From Numida meleagris (Eukaryota > Chordata > Aves > Galliformes > Numididae): 64,000 nucleotides of DNA. Position numbers and translations under genes: made by a program. The notes beneath the pieces are model-generated. The model ran no database searches and was not told where the DNA came from. It was given only the letters and a program-made list of their open reading frames with translations. This document shows positions 37,968 to 54,100 of this stretch, piece after piece. The DNA lies in contig NC_034414.1 in NCBI RefSeq assembly GCF_002078875.1, positions 33,010,608-33,074,607 on the forward strand. Reading direction: 5' to 3'. Numbering within the stretch: position 1 is the first letter of the stretch; the number at the start of each line of letters is the position of its first letter.

Positions 37968-38012
37968 AACCAGGCGCTTCTCGGGTAGTCGCCCGCCGCT
38001 CGTGCTGTTCCG
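37968..38012 (+). other. ACTC1: ACTC1 noncoding exon 1 (5' UTR)
   Basis: Start inferred from TATA spacing; end set by the donor CCG|GTGAGT at 38013. A 495-bp intron separates it from the coding start, the arrangement known for vertebrate sarcomeric actin genes. Confidence 0.75.
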
Positions 38013-38398
38013 GTGAGTGGTGCTGTAAGGCGGGACGGAGGGATGGAGAGAGAGAAGAATGGATAGGGGGCACCGACGGGCTCAGCTCCTGCAGGCGTTA
38101 CCAGCGCTTTGCCTGCTCCTGCCGCGAGCACGGGGACGGGGACGCCGCCCTCTGCCCTTCTCCAGCCCTCGGGAGCGGCTGCGGCTCGACGGGGCGCGGT
38201 GCCCCTCCGTTGGCGGAGGGCGTTGGGCAGAGCTGGATTCTGCGATACCAGGCGCTCTCTCATCCACTTTGATCCGTGCCCTGAGGGTACCGCTAGTGAT
38301 GCCCTAATTTAGCGTTGTGGGAGCCTTTTGAAGCGCGAAGGCAGAGGCTGACGGCTCCCGTCGGAAGCCCTGCCCGAGCGTGGCCGATCCCCGCGTGA

Positions 38399-42775
<4,377 letters not shown>

Positions 42776-42779
42776 AATG

Positions 42780-45560
42780 TTTCTTATTGTTTTATTGTAA
42801 TTATTATTTGGTTAAACATGAGTCTGTGAATACCCTGGGATTTGCAAACTCCCATCAAATTTGTCAGTAGCTTCACTGCATGCATGTCTAAGTTATGTGG
42901 ACATGTTAGGTCATACTTCATACTTCACAAGAAAGTAATGTTGAGGGTAGACCCAATGAATGGAACAAGTAGAAGGAAACCTCTCACATTCACTCAATGG
43001 GCTTAGGATTGTTTTTTTTTTTTCCATTGCGTTAATTATAACCCAAGTAATTTAATATCAACTTACTGAAAGCCAAAGCCTCTCAAGAAGGATTATGCTA
43101 ATATGCCTAGAATGCAATTTATAACTAATTAACTCAGTACTTGAGAGTCGTACAGTTTTTTTCTGCGGGTTATAAATATTTATGACAGAAAATTATTTCT
43201 GGCAGTTTACTCATTTTCATCCATCTCCTTAAAGCCAAAAGCCTTAGTTGTACTAATGCAAAGAAGCAAACTGTTGCTGTGTAAACATACAACTGTTACA
43301 ACCCTGATTAGTTGCACATCATCATTCATATGTCTCAGGCAGTTTTTAATCCATAATCTTTGCTATTCTTACTACTTGACCTAGATACGCTTTTCATGGG
43401 CTTTTGTGTTCCTCACCATGACTTTTTTATAACTGTGCTCATTGTTTTTAAAAAATAATACCTAAAAGGTGAAGAGCCAGAATCACCTGGGAGATTTTCA
43501 TCAAAATGCTGGAACTGGTCAGTATCATAGCTTGAACTACGTACAGGCTGGAGTTAGTCTAAACTTGATTTAAGAAATCAATTAAAGTATGTATCAAATT
43601 AGTACATGTAGTTAGGCACATGCTCAGCTAGGGACCATTACAGGTATTTTAAAAAATGGTATTCTAATTTTATACTCAAATTCTAATTGAAAAAAAATAT
43701 AGTAATAGGCAGTTTAGATAGACGAACAGAAACTTTTCCTCCCACCTCTTAATCTTTGGAAGGCCATTTAAACTGGTCATTTGGTGGGATTTGCAGTTAA
43801 GCACAACTGATCTTACTTTTTGACTAATTTAGACATGCTTACTACTTGTCTCTAGTTTACTTAACAACAGAAGCTTAGGTACTACTGTAATTGCCTACCA
43901 TTGACACGTATTTGAAATATTTAGCTGCTTCTAGGTATTTATTTGATTTTGGGCATAAAAGGTGGCTGGAATTGTTAAATATAAATAAAATTTGAACATA
44001 AATCTGAAATATACTGCACAAAATATCACTGAAATCCTTCCAGTAACAGTACTTTTCACAGTGCAGTACAGATTAATTGCCTGCAAATCTCTTAAGGCAA
44101 AGTGAACAAGTGTTTTCAAGAGGTTTCCAGAGTAGGACATTAAGCTGAAATTCACATTATTGAGGAATTGTATGTGTTTTGAAAATACAGGAACTTCACC
44201 AGATTTCTGAACAACGGAAATTCAAATATTCAAACTTAAATGAAATTGCACTTTTCTTGCTTTGTCTTGCTTACTATTTGAAAGATTTGGCTGATCAAAG
44301 AGGTCATCTCAGGTATTACTGTGAATTATTGAGATGATACTGGACATAAATTGCAACTAATTGGAGCTTAAAAAGTTAAGCAAGTATGCAAAGGGCGTAG
44401 GAAGTCAGGCCCAGTGGATTCCTGACTGCCTGGCTCCAATAGGTCAGGAATGGCAAGCATACGGCTGGCAGCACTGTTGTGACTGCGGTTAGAAGTTTGT
44501 CCTTAAGCCTGTGGGCATAAGAAGGGAACTGAAGGAAGCCACTGATTCCATGACTGGTGAAAAAGTTATTTCCATAGACAGTTCTGGCTATGTAATATAC
44601 AGTTTATGGTGATGGATAGGAGCAGCAAAGATTACGTAAAAAGATGGTATGCTTGACCATAAGTAGGGTATGATTAAACAGTACTGGCACCTTACCCTTT
44701 TTCTCTTCTTAAAGCATGTTTCCAGATATATTCAGTTTTAATGCACTTATCCCATATTTTTGCCATTATCAAATATGCATTCACAGGCAGTGCAGTGAAA
44801 ACTTGAATAATTCAGTGGAATAGGAAGTATGATAACTATTTATGGAAACAAAACTTGGGAAATTTTTAGAACTTTTAAATACAGATAATGCAACTGACCA
44901 GTTTGATTGAGAGGAATTTGGGTCACATAAGCTAGGACAAAATTCTGCTAACGGAACACATTGCTGAAATTTATCCCATTTACATTTTACAGCGAGCCTC
45001 AACTACAGTTGTTAACATTTTATACGGTAAATAAAGATCGTGGAATGCGTTTAAAATGATGGCTTTTTAACAGGAAATAAGGACATGTTTCAGAAGTTTC
45101 TAGTTAGTACTTCAAGGCTCTTTTAAAAAAAATGGTACAATAGTCATCATAAATGTGATAGTTGTCTAGTTTGTGCTAATCTTCTCTAAAAAGGATGTTT
45201 CATCTAAATCCTTAAAAATGCCACCCTGGGGCTAAGCACTAATATGAAAACTTTTATCTTTAGAAGAATTTAGAAGAATTGAATCCCGTAGCTTATGTGT
45301 GTAGAATAAGAGAGATTTAAATTTGAAAATTTAGATAACCATAAGTATATGTGACAGTCAGATTAAGCCACAATAAGCATGCAATAATAGAAAAAGATAT
45401 AGAAATCCCCTTTCTTTGCTGGTAGGACAGATTGAATAAGACAGGAGAAGGTTGTTGCTTTCTTTAAAAATAGTTAAATCCATGCCAGAGTGTCTCAACT
45501 CTGCGTTATTATCATTATCTCTGCTATTATCAAAACAAAAGACATGGCAAAAAATATATA
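42780..45560. other. Intergenic, ACTC1-GJD2, no gene seen
   Basis: AT-rich unique sequence after the ACTC1 poly(A) site, with a T13 run near 43012. No coding pattern or recognised repeat. Confidence 0.7.
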
Positions 45561-45566
45561 TATATA

Positions 45567-45908
45567 TGTTGTAGTGGAGCTGCTTAGTCATGGCCTGAAG
45601 CAGTGATCGAGCACCTGGTGGGAAGGCAGGGCCAACCCAGGGGACCTCAGGTACATGCAATGTACCTGAGTGACTGGAAGGGGTGGAGCCAGGATCCACC
45701 CCTTCCCAGACCTCATTTAAGGGTTGGCAGTGGAGGTGAGGGTGTCTCTTGCTGCATATCCTTGTCTATTAGTGGTTTTCCAGAGGTAAGCAGCTCTTTT
45801 CTTCCATTTCTGCATCTGCTGCATTTGGGCTTGTTCTCATTTGCTGTAGCCAGAGACTTTGCCAGCCTGCTGTTATCATGGTACCTTCCATCTCATTATA
45901 GCATTACA
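45567..45908 (+). repeat. 5' LTR of the deleted ERV
   Basis: Starts TG after a (TA)n run and ends CA. Contains an 11-bp-arm hairpin at 45646-45670 and CTCATTTAAGGGTTGG near 45712 as a possible core promoter. The start is inferred from TG and the extent of non-intergenic composition. Confidence 0.75.
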
Positions 45909-46351
45909 CTTGGCAAGCCAGGTAGATACTTATTTGTGATGGATTACCTTAAAAAAAAAAAAAAAAAAAAATTGTGTTGGATGGTCATTAGGACCCCAAA
46001 TACATGCACACATGTGCAGGACACAAATAATATGGCACACTGGTGATACTCCACCAGTGGAGTATCACCAACCACTTGGAGGCCATCATCCAACAGGCTG
46101 CCCAATTGGTGGCTGATCTAGGGGAGACAGAGTGTCTTTGGACCAGGTGCAATATCCAAATGTTGGAAGGGGCTGAGGTCCTCCCTGTAACTAAAACCAG
46201 GAGACCTGCCCCACGGACTCCCCAATCGGGACCCATATGGGTATCCCGAAAACAAATGTTTAAAGACTTAATCCAGGCTGGTGTTCAATTTACAAAAATT
46301 GATTGCCAGCCCAGTCGTTTCCTCCTCCATCTATTCATGCAGCTGTACCCA

Positions 46352-46575
46352 ATATTGCCTCCCTGATGGACACATTGAGTAGGGAGATAGAAACCTACCA
46401 TTGTGTCCTAGACTTAGCAGATGAATTCTTCAGTATTCCCATTCATGAAGAATCACAAGACCAGTTTGCATTCATGTGGGGAGGCAGGCAGTGGACCTTA
46501 TGGGTCCTGCCACAAGGGTACGTGCATTCACCAACCTGTTGTCATAACTTAGTGGTGCGTGACCTAGCAGAGTGG
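46352..46575 (+). pseudogene. ERV pol (reverse transcriptase) fragment
   Basis: About 75 codons of RT fingers/palm sequence in one open frame, with the first catalytic Asp region (VLDLAD) and the LPQGYxxSP motif, cut off before the YxDD motif by the deletion that joins it to the LTR. Nonfunctional. Confidence 0.85.
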
Positions 46576-46798
46576 AAGCCAGGATCCACTCTTTCCCAGA
46601 CCTCATTTAAGGGTTGGCAGTGGAGGTGAGGGCATCTCTTGCTGGAGATCTCTGCCTACCTGACGGCTTCCAAATGTAAGCAGCTCTTTTCCTTCATTTC
46701 TGCATCTGCTGCATTTGGGCTTGTTCTCATTTGCTGCAGCCGAAGGCTTTGCCAGACTGCTATTATTGCAGTACCTTCCATCCCATTATAGCATTACA
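46556..46798 (+). repeat. 3' LTR of the deleted ERV (5'-truncated)
   Basis: Matches 45667-45908 with scattered substitutions, and lacks the first ~100 bp of the 5' LTR. Joined to pol at a point of short homology (TGnGTGAC in both). Confidence 0.8.
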
Positions 46799-46799
46799 T

Positions 46800-49065
46800 A
46801 TGTATATGTAAATAATGAGTGATTAGTAAATCTCACTCATTGGACTCAAGAAAGAGGCGATTCAGACAGCCAGTATACCACCAGTTATCTTTGCTTTTTC
46901 TCTTGAGCATGGTTATGACTGTTGACAATTGCAAATTCAGCATAAAAAATGTTAATTATTGGGGAAAAAATGTTGATATGTAGTTAAAAGATAGCTTTAC
47001 TTTGTGATTAGGCTGTCCTGTGTGAAATCCATGAAACTATCTCAGCAGATATTAGCAAATATTTAATATACCTGGTGATGATCTTATTCCTTTATGATGG
47101 AAAAATTCACAGATAGCCAACTATGGAGAGTTGAAGGAGAGGCAGAAATTCATGTCAAGAATTGCTCTACTGCTACTGCGACTAATTTTGGCTGTCTTGG
47201 AACAGCTGAAGTTGCAGACACTCTCTAAAGCACAGTTCCTCAGTTTCCCTTTCAGCACTGCCATTATGCCAGACAAATTCTGAAGGACACTGCATAGCTT
47301 GTGAGGCAATTGAGACCCTTTGGAAAGAAAGCCAGCATATTCCTGATTCTCTTTGACAGTACTCCTTCTGGTGATCTGTGCCTGATCAGAATAGACACAG
47401 AACTAAATTTAAAGTACTTCCTTACTGCCTTGCTACCTAAATTTTATCAGGTACCTTCCCTGACTTACTATATTGTTTATATGTCATAAACGTTCATCTT
47501 CAATTTGTCAATAAATCTTTATACTATTCCCCATCAGTGTTTCCCCCTGTGTATCATCTGACAGAATATAGTTAAGATAATGTTGCTAAAACACAATTCC
47601 CCCTCTCTAATAGAGGAGAGCATACTACCCTCCATTTGATAGTCCTTGGATATACCGTAGGTACCTCAGATGAGTTGGGCAGTGGGAGAAAAAAAACATT
47701 TTATTGTAAGGAGGAAGGGGTCTGGAAGCAACATGTTGCTGGGACAGTCAGGGTGGGGAGATCTTCCACAGCACCTAGGTCCATGGGGGCTTACAGCAGT
47801 AGATCTCAAGAAAAGGAGGAATTAAGCTGTATTGTTACATTTACATGATAGATGTCTTTTGGTATTGCATATCATGCAAGTTCTCTATTTCTTTTGATTA
47901 TATAAAATATTTCCAGGACACAGGTTCTAACTTCAAAAGTTAACTTTCTATTTAATAATAAATAAGTAAACCCTAAAGAGTAAGGAACATCAATTTTAAG
48001 CAAGAAAAATGTCCATTTTGGCTCATGTTTTAAAAATATTTTTAGTTAGTAAAAAAAAAAACTGTTAGATGTTTTCTATCTATATGTGAAAAGCCTCATA
48101 TTTTGCACAAAATTGCTTCTTTTGAAAAGCCAATGCAATACAGTTTGCAGTGCTCTGATTTTCTGGTAAGCTGGAGGGAAGTACAATTATTACAGAAATA
48201 CAAACCTCAGCAGATTTTTAAACACAAAGAACACAGAGCATAAGAAAAAAGTACTACTTTTATATGAATTAAGTCTTGAATTTACCACCTAAACAAGGAG
48301 ATCCCTCACTGTCAAGGGACAAGGAACTCCACCTGCAAGAAAACATTGTTTTCTATTAGTTAAACCATGCAATTTTTATGGCTTAACTATTTTGGGCTAA
48401 AGATTAAATGGAATCATCTCCTCCTCTGTCTTCTGTTACACTCTTAACTGAAAACACCTTCCTTGTGCTAAACTTTTGACTCTGTTATCTGTATTAATTG
48501 GATAACTAGAATAACTGATGATGTAAATATCATTAATTGATTTGGTAGATCTTCACTGGTTGTGAAGTCAACTTTATTTGTTGTTTCATTCATAATTAAT
48601 ACACTAAACACACAGCAGGTAGCCTGTGTGTATGCATGATGTTGATATTCCTTCATTCTTAGCGATTGAATAAATAAGAAATATGTATTAGTTTATTTTA
48701 ATTGTGAGTCATGTAATAATACCCAATAACTCCAACAGTAAAGGAGTTAAAAGAATTCAACTACTTGAAAGATAACTTCCCCCTTTTGCGTCTATTAATA
48801 TCTTTGACACTCATAATGCTATATATCTTGCAAAGGAAGATGCGAATTTTAAGTGAAGGAGAGATAAAATTATCATGCTTTTTCAGATCACTGAAATCTT
48901 GAAAGAGTTTCTTGCAGCTGATTATCTTGGGAAGCAATTGTGAGAAATGCAGTTTGTGGTTATATGCTTAAAAATATTTAATAAGTTATTTGATCTGTAC
49001 TTAAATCATCTATATATACATACACAGGAAAGAATATTTATATTCTTATATAATATTTATGTTTT
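46800..49065. other. Intergenic, ACTC1-GJD2, no gene seen
   Basis: AT-rich unique sequence. A 14-bp perfect palindrome lies at 47727-47740. No gene recognised. Confidence 0.7.
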
Positions 49066-49069
49066 GGTT

Positions 49070-49150
49070 TAGTGGGGTTATTGGTGGTAGGTGGATGGTT
49101 GGACTGGATGATCTTGTAGGTCTTTTTCAACCTATCTAATTCTATGATTT
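49070..49150 (+). mobile_element. CR1 LINE 3' end fragment
   Basis: 'gtggttattggtggtaggtg'-like start, then 'gatggttggactggatgatc', 'gtaggtctttttcaacct' and a terminal 'attctatgatt', the 3' end of a young-type bird CR1 subfamily. Confidence 0.9.
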
Positions 49151-49154
49151 AGTA

Positions 49155-50458
49155 GGAATTTAATGTTCAATATGGTTTAAAATGACTAAATGTCACAATC
49201 CATTACAATGAAATATGAGTTACCCAGATATGCTATAAAATTATCATTTTTTCTATTGTAGACATAGAAACCGCTAATATGTGATGAAGAAGTTTACGAA
49301 ATGGTCCTAGGATTTACAACACTTACTAGTATTGAAATGATTTATTTGGATTGGAGCTGTCCTGTGCATCTCAGCTCTATATGGCAACCAGACAAACCGC
49401 AGTAATGCAGCAGTAGCTTTTGGACTTTTGCCTGTAAAATTTGGCAGCTAAATTTAATGGACTTTGAAAGAGACTTAGGTGGTACTGGTAACTTCATTGT
49501 TCATAGGAAAATGAACGATTATGTTATTGCTGGTGATAGTCTCTTGCATTTGGTTCTGAGTTCTCTGAAATACTTGCATTTCCTCTAAATCTTCTCTTTA
49601 CCTTCTCTTTGCAGTGGAAGAGTGCCTCTAACTAAGAGACAATTCAGAGTTCATGTCTATATAACATAGCATATGAGTATCTCCTCTAGCAACATAGCAT
49701 CATGAATGTTGGAAGGACAAATATTTCTCGCCTGAGAATTCAGAGACATTTGACTAACACGGAACTGCTGAATTCTTGTAGCCTGGATTCTAAGAAAGAA
49801 CTTAAATTCCACTTTGATTTTCTGCTTGAGGTAAAATCTCAGAACTTTGGAATTTTGAGAAAAGATCGGAATTTGAGTGTTTTTATTCAAATGTGACTTA
49901 CACTCTGCAGTCAAAAAGCCACAGAAATGTGCTCTTCAGATGTAGCCTGAATACATCACATACTGCTGGAAGTGCAGAAAGTGCCCAAAGTCACTTAAGA
50001 GAATGTTTGCTGTGTCTGGTGTCACATTTAGTGTTCTCAGATCTGCAGCAATAGTTTTGTAAAATTTTTCTTTCTACTAAAATGTAGCATCAGCCACGGT
50101 CATCAGCTGGCTAGACAAATTTACTTCCTTTTCATTTTAACTGAGATAGTAGACGCCAGTACAATGGGCAGAATTCACTAGAAATGGGAATCTGTCTTCT
50201 GAACTTATTTTTGTAAATAGAAAGATTTATTAAATAAACAGGAATAGTACCCTGAAGAATTTTCCTTTTGCCAAAAGGTATACTTTGCTTGTTCTGTCTA
50301 TGTCTATTACACAAAGAAAATATAACATCATTTTAAGTGCTAAAAACACAATTTCTTTTACAAGTAATAATCTGAGAAGACGATTATGCAGTCTCCAAAT
50401 AAGGTCATGTGGTGATAGGGAAACAGTGGGTGCTATTAAAAGCCTGACACTTATCATT
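49155..50458. other. Intergenic, ACTC1-GJD2, no gene seen
   Basis: AT-rich unique sequence with no recognised element. Confidence 0.7.
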
Positions 50459-50460
50459 CA

Positions 50461-50547
50461 CAGCGGTTAAATTTATCATGGTATTTGTGGCATTCGCCAA
50501 TCTTAGTATAGAGAATGCCACAAATACCACGGAACTGATAAATGCTG
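50461..50547 (+). repeat. 87-nt imperfect inverted repeat / precursor-like hairpin
   Basis: Perfect 16-bp stem (50480-50495 with 50513-50528, 17-nt loop), extended after a small asymmetric bulge by 8 further pairs (50471-50478 with 50536-50543), then 4 more at the base (50461-50464 with 50544-50547). It could be a microRNA-like precursor or a MITE-like relic; I recognise neither family. Confidence 0.9.
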
Positions 50548-50551
50548 ATTT

Positions 50552-51125
50552 GTGGGTGCTGTGAAGGTTGGATGCCGTTTTGGGCATAGTGATCATGAAT
50601 TAATGGAGTTTTTGATTCTTGGAAATCTGAGGAGGAGAGTTAACAGAACCGCCTCCTTGGTCTTCCAGAGGGAAGACTTTGGTCTGTTTAGGAGACTGGT
50701 TGAGAGAGTCCCCTGGGAGGCAGTCCCTAAGGGCAAAATAAGGCTGGACACTCTTAAAGAAGGAGATATTAATGATGCAGAAACAGGCCACTTTCATGTG
50801 CTGAAAGTTAAGCTGGTGGGGAAAAAGGCTTACCTGACTGAACAGAGCTTTGGCTAGAAGTGAGGACAAAAAGAGTTTGTGACCTTTGGAATTAGGAACA
50901 GACTACTCAGAAGGACTACAGATATGTCATGAGGCTATACAGGGAGAAAATTAGAAGATCCAAAGCCCAGCTGGAGATTAATCTGGTTGCTACCATTAAA
51001 AGCAATTAAAAATTCTTCTATAAATACATTAGCAACAAAAAGAGGACTAAGACTCTCCATGCTTTGTTGGATATGGATATGGAAGGAAGTATAGTGATGA
51101 AGGATTCTCCAGGCTCAGAGGGTGA
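50552..51125 (+). mobile_element. CR1 LINE internal fragment (between endonuclease and RT)
   Basis: Decayed CR1 ORF2 sequence: translated landmarks SDHELMEFLILG, DFGLFRRLVERVPWEAV and, after frameshifts, YREKIRRSKAQLE and FYKYISNKKRT. It lies upstream of the RT proper and lacks both the 5' end and the 3' tail, so it is an internal relic. The hairpin at 50461-50547 abuts its left end. Confidence 0.92.
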
Positions 51126-51129
51126 ATAT

Positions 51130-54100
51130 GAACTGCTGCTCACAAGTCTACAGCTGCAGGTGTGATTCTGTCCCTCCTTGACTGAGGAGGTTCTATGGTG
51201 ATTAACACCATGGGTGTTAAGTTGCATAAAGGATCTTTTTTGTTATAGTTTAAAAAGTGTAGCGAAAAGCTGGAAGAATGTGGTCATAGTTGTGAAGAAG
51301 GGGCTTAAAAGCCCTTTGTTAGATAATGTCACTTCATGGGGTTGTTAAGGCTTTGTCTTTGATCATCTCTTAAGTTATAGAATGCATCTGGTTACAATAG
51401 ATGGCACTGAAGAGTGTATAGTGAAATTCTTGGGCTGGAGACAAAATTTACAGCTCAGGCCCGTTTTCCATTTCTGATATGAGTTCTTCACCTTAATTTA
51501 GGATTCTCCCTCAAATTCCTTGCTATTTCCATGCACACACGCGCAGAATCTGTGTGGTGAAAGCAGTGGAGGGAAGTATACTAAGGAAGGAGGGTACTAT
51601 ATCCAACTTCAGTCATTTATATAATATTTTACTATTTCCCCAAATCATAAGTAGGTTGATATCTTTAAAAATCACTTGAAGAGTGGAATGTGTTTTGCGT
51701 TGGTAAATGATATTTTGGAAGACTGTAACTACAAATGTAACTTAAATGTAGAACAAAAAAAACCACTTATTCTTGCATTGATGATAAAAATACTAGGGGC
51801 TTGAATAAATTAGAATATTGCTGTTGTTTCAAAGACAATGATACTAGCAGATTGTCTAAAGCAGGTGAAGGCATGACTATTTTATTGAAGCTGTTTTAAT
51901 TACTGTGCTCTAAAACTATGCATACTTCTAGTCAACCATTGAATGTGGTGGCTGAAAACAAGGAAGTGGAGAAACTCTTTGCTTTAGTTTTTTCAAATTG
52001 TGTGTCTTGGGCCTGATCCTAGTACAACTTGCTGCACATACTGAGAATTAACATCAATGCTGGTGTGTGCAAGCTTTGAATTGTTTATTATGCCCATAAA
52101 AATGCTGGAGGTTTATGTGTTACATTAAATGCAGTGATATGTATCTTCACTTCTGAGAAGATGATTTTTATAATAAATGCCAAATAAAGAAACATTATTT
52201 AAGTAAGAATAAATTGTTGCAAGACAATTTATAATTTGAGTGATGTACAACTTTTTTTGTATTTTTTTTGTATTTGTTTTTTTTCTATGTATATTATAGT
52301 TTGGCTTTCCTACTTACACATTTGCGTAATTAAAAATAAAAAAAAAATGTAGTAATGAGCTATTCATAGATATTGTAGCAGTGCACCAGATTTGCTGCAG
52401 AGCCAGCTGTGATATGACATAGTATCTCTGCAGGACAGTCATCTCTGCCTTGTGCTGCAAGTACGCTAACACTTTCTAGTACTAGAAAAATTGCTTTCCC
52501 CTGCAATTGGTTTTCCCTAGAGAGAAGAACAATCAAAAATCTTAAAGTATGCCTAGGTATATTCACTTAATATATTTCTCTGACCAACTCTTCTCAATGA
52601 AAAACAGAATATATTTCTTATTTATCACATCAAAGAGAATATCTTGCTAAACATTATGTATTTTTTTCCAAGATGATCTTAAAAACTGAAGAAAACGATA
52701 CTGTTTGATTTTGGAAGGGGAAATCACAGAAGGAGAGGAGAAATCTTTTAAAAGGGGAAACTAATTCTGTGTTCTTTTCTTAAGGATGTTCCTGTCATCA
52801 TGGCACACTGCCGCCAAACTTATCTTAGCTTGTTGGTCTCATTGTCTAGCACAGTGAAACATGCTGCATTAAATGCATTTTCCATTCAACAGCAACTTGG
52901 TCTGCCTGTTATCTCTGACTCATCCACCTGTCTAGTTGGTGTTCTTTGAATTAATTGATCTATCTTTGAACTCATGTTTTCTCTCATGCCTTGTTTGTCT
53001 TTGTGGCAGTTCTATTTGTATTTCACACATTCAGTTTTGCTGTACATACTGCCTTCAAAGCCAGGGAACATTTTGAACTGACACTTCAGGTACTATGACC
53101 CAAGACGATAACTTGTTGGTGTAATTAGTCTAAATATGCCTTGCACATTATTATAAGAGCCCTGTGGGGACTTCAATTTTTTTCTCTCCACCTGGACTAG
53201 CCTTCCTGTAAGCTCTTTCTCTTTATAATACAATTCCTGCTCCAAGACAGATCCTTTCCTCAGAAGAAATACATGAAATAATGAAATGTGTTGAAAAATA
53301 TTAATGAAACAAAACTAATAATTTATCCATGTTTTCATGTTATATTACTTAGTGACATATTTAAATAGGCAAGGTCTTTAAGTGCTTATCAGCAAATATT
53401 TGAAGTAATTTGCCTGGTTTTTGTTCACAAAAACTCTAGCATGAATGTCCTTATACAATAAAATCCAGTGAAATAAGGGCTGGGAACTACGGTTTCTTCA
53501 ATATCAGAATCCTCAAAATGCTGTGTTTCAGAGTTTTGGAAAACACTGGGTAGCTGTGTTGCAATATGAGACCTTGAAATCCCTGTCTGAAAATGCTAGA
53601 GAGTGGAGGCTTATAATATATTCTAGTCTATTTTATGAGGAAAGAAGATGGGGCCAGCTGAGATGTCCTCAAAACAAGTGTTTCATAACAGAATGATTGT
53701 TTTATCTGCTTCCTAAATCTGAGAAGTTGCACTGCGTTGTTGATAATAAATTGCAGCAGGTATCATATTTTACGGCCAGGATTTCCCCTATTCTCAGCTT
53801 AAAACATAACTCCCAATTATCTATACCAGTTACCCAGAGCCTGAAAGCTCTCCTGACTTCCTGTGCAGGAGGGTAAATGTACTCATGTTCATATGGCATT
53901 TGGCCACAGCAAGATTACACTGCATTCCCTCAAATGCTCTGGTCCTGTTTTATTGGCTATCTATAATTTCTTATTTGGCAGATTGAAGCCTACGGGATAA
54001 GACAAGTTTTCCATGGATCAGTTCCTAAACGCTTCCCCAAGACAGTATGTTCTGTTATGTGCTGTACAGAAAAGAGGAGAGTAAATCTAGATGGGGAAAG

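Larger units (their letters stand above)
45567..46798 (+). mobile_element. Internally deleted endogenous retrovirus (two LTRs, pol remnant)
   Basis: Two related segments (45567-45908 and about 46556-46798) flank ~650 bp. The last ~230 bp of each agree closely and both end in ATTACA, so they are the LTRs. Between them, 46352-46575 reads as a retroviral reverse transcriptase fragment (landmarks CVLDLADEFFSIPI, DQFAFMW, VLPQGYVHSPTCCHNL), closest to ERVL-like elements from memory. The YxDD catalytic box, RNase H, integrase, most of gag and any env are absent; pol breaks straight into the 3' LTR. The copy is defective. No reliable target-site duplication: both flanks are TATA/TATG-rich. Confidence 0.88.

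Noticed and set aside
37411..38016. 201-codon open frame upstream of ACTC1
   Set aside because: It lies across the CpG-rich promoter, TATA box and exon 1. Stop codons are rare in such GC-rich DNA, and the translation is low-complexity Arg/Pro/Ala.
45603..46046. 147-codon frame across the ERV 5' LTR
   Set aside because: Runs through LTR and the A21 tract; no gag or other retroviral resemblance in this frame.
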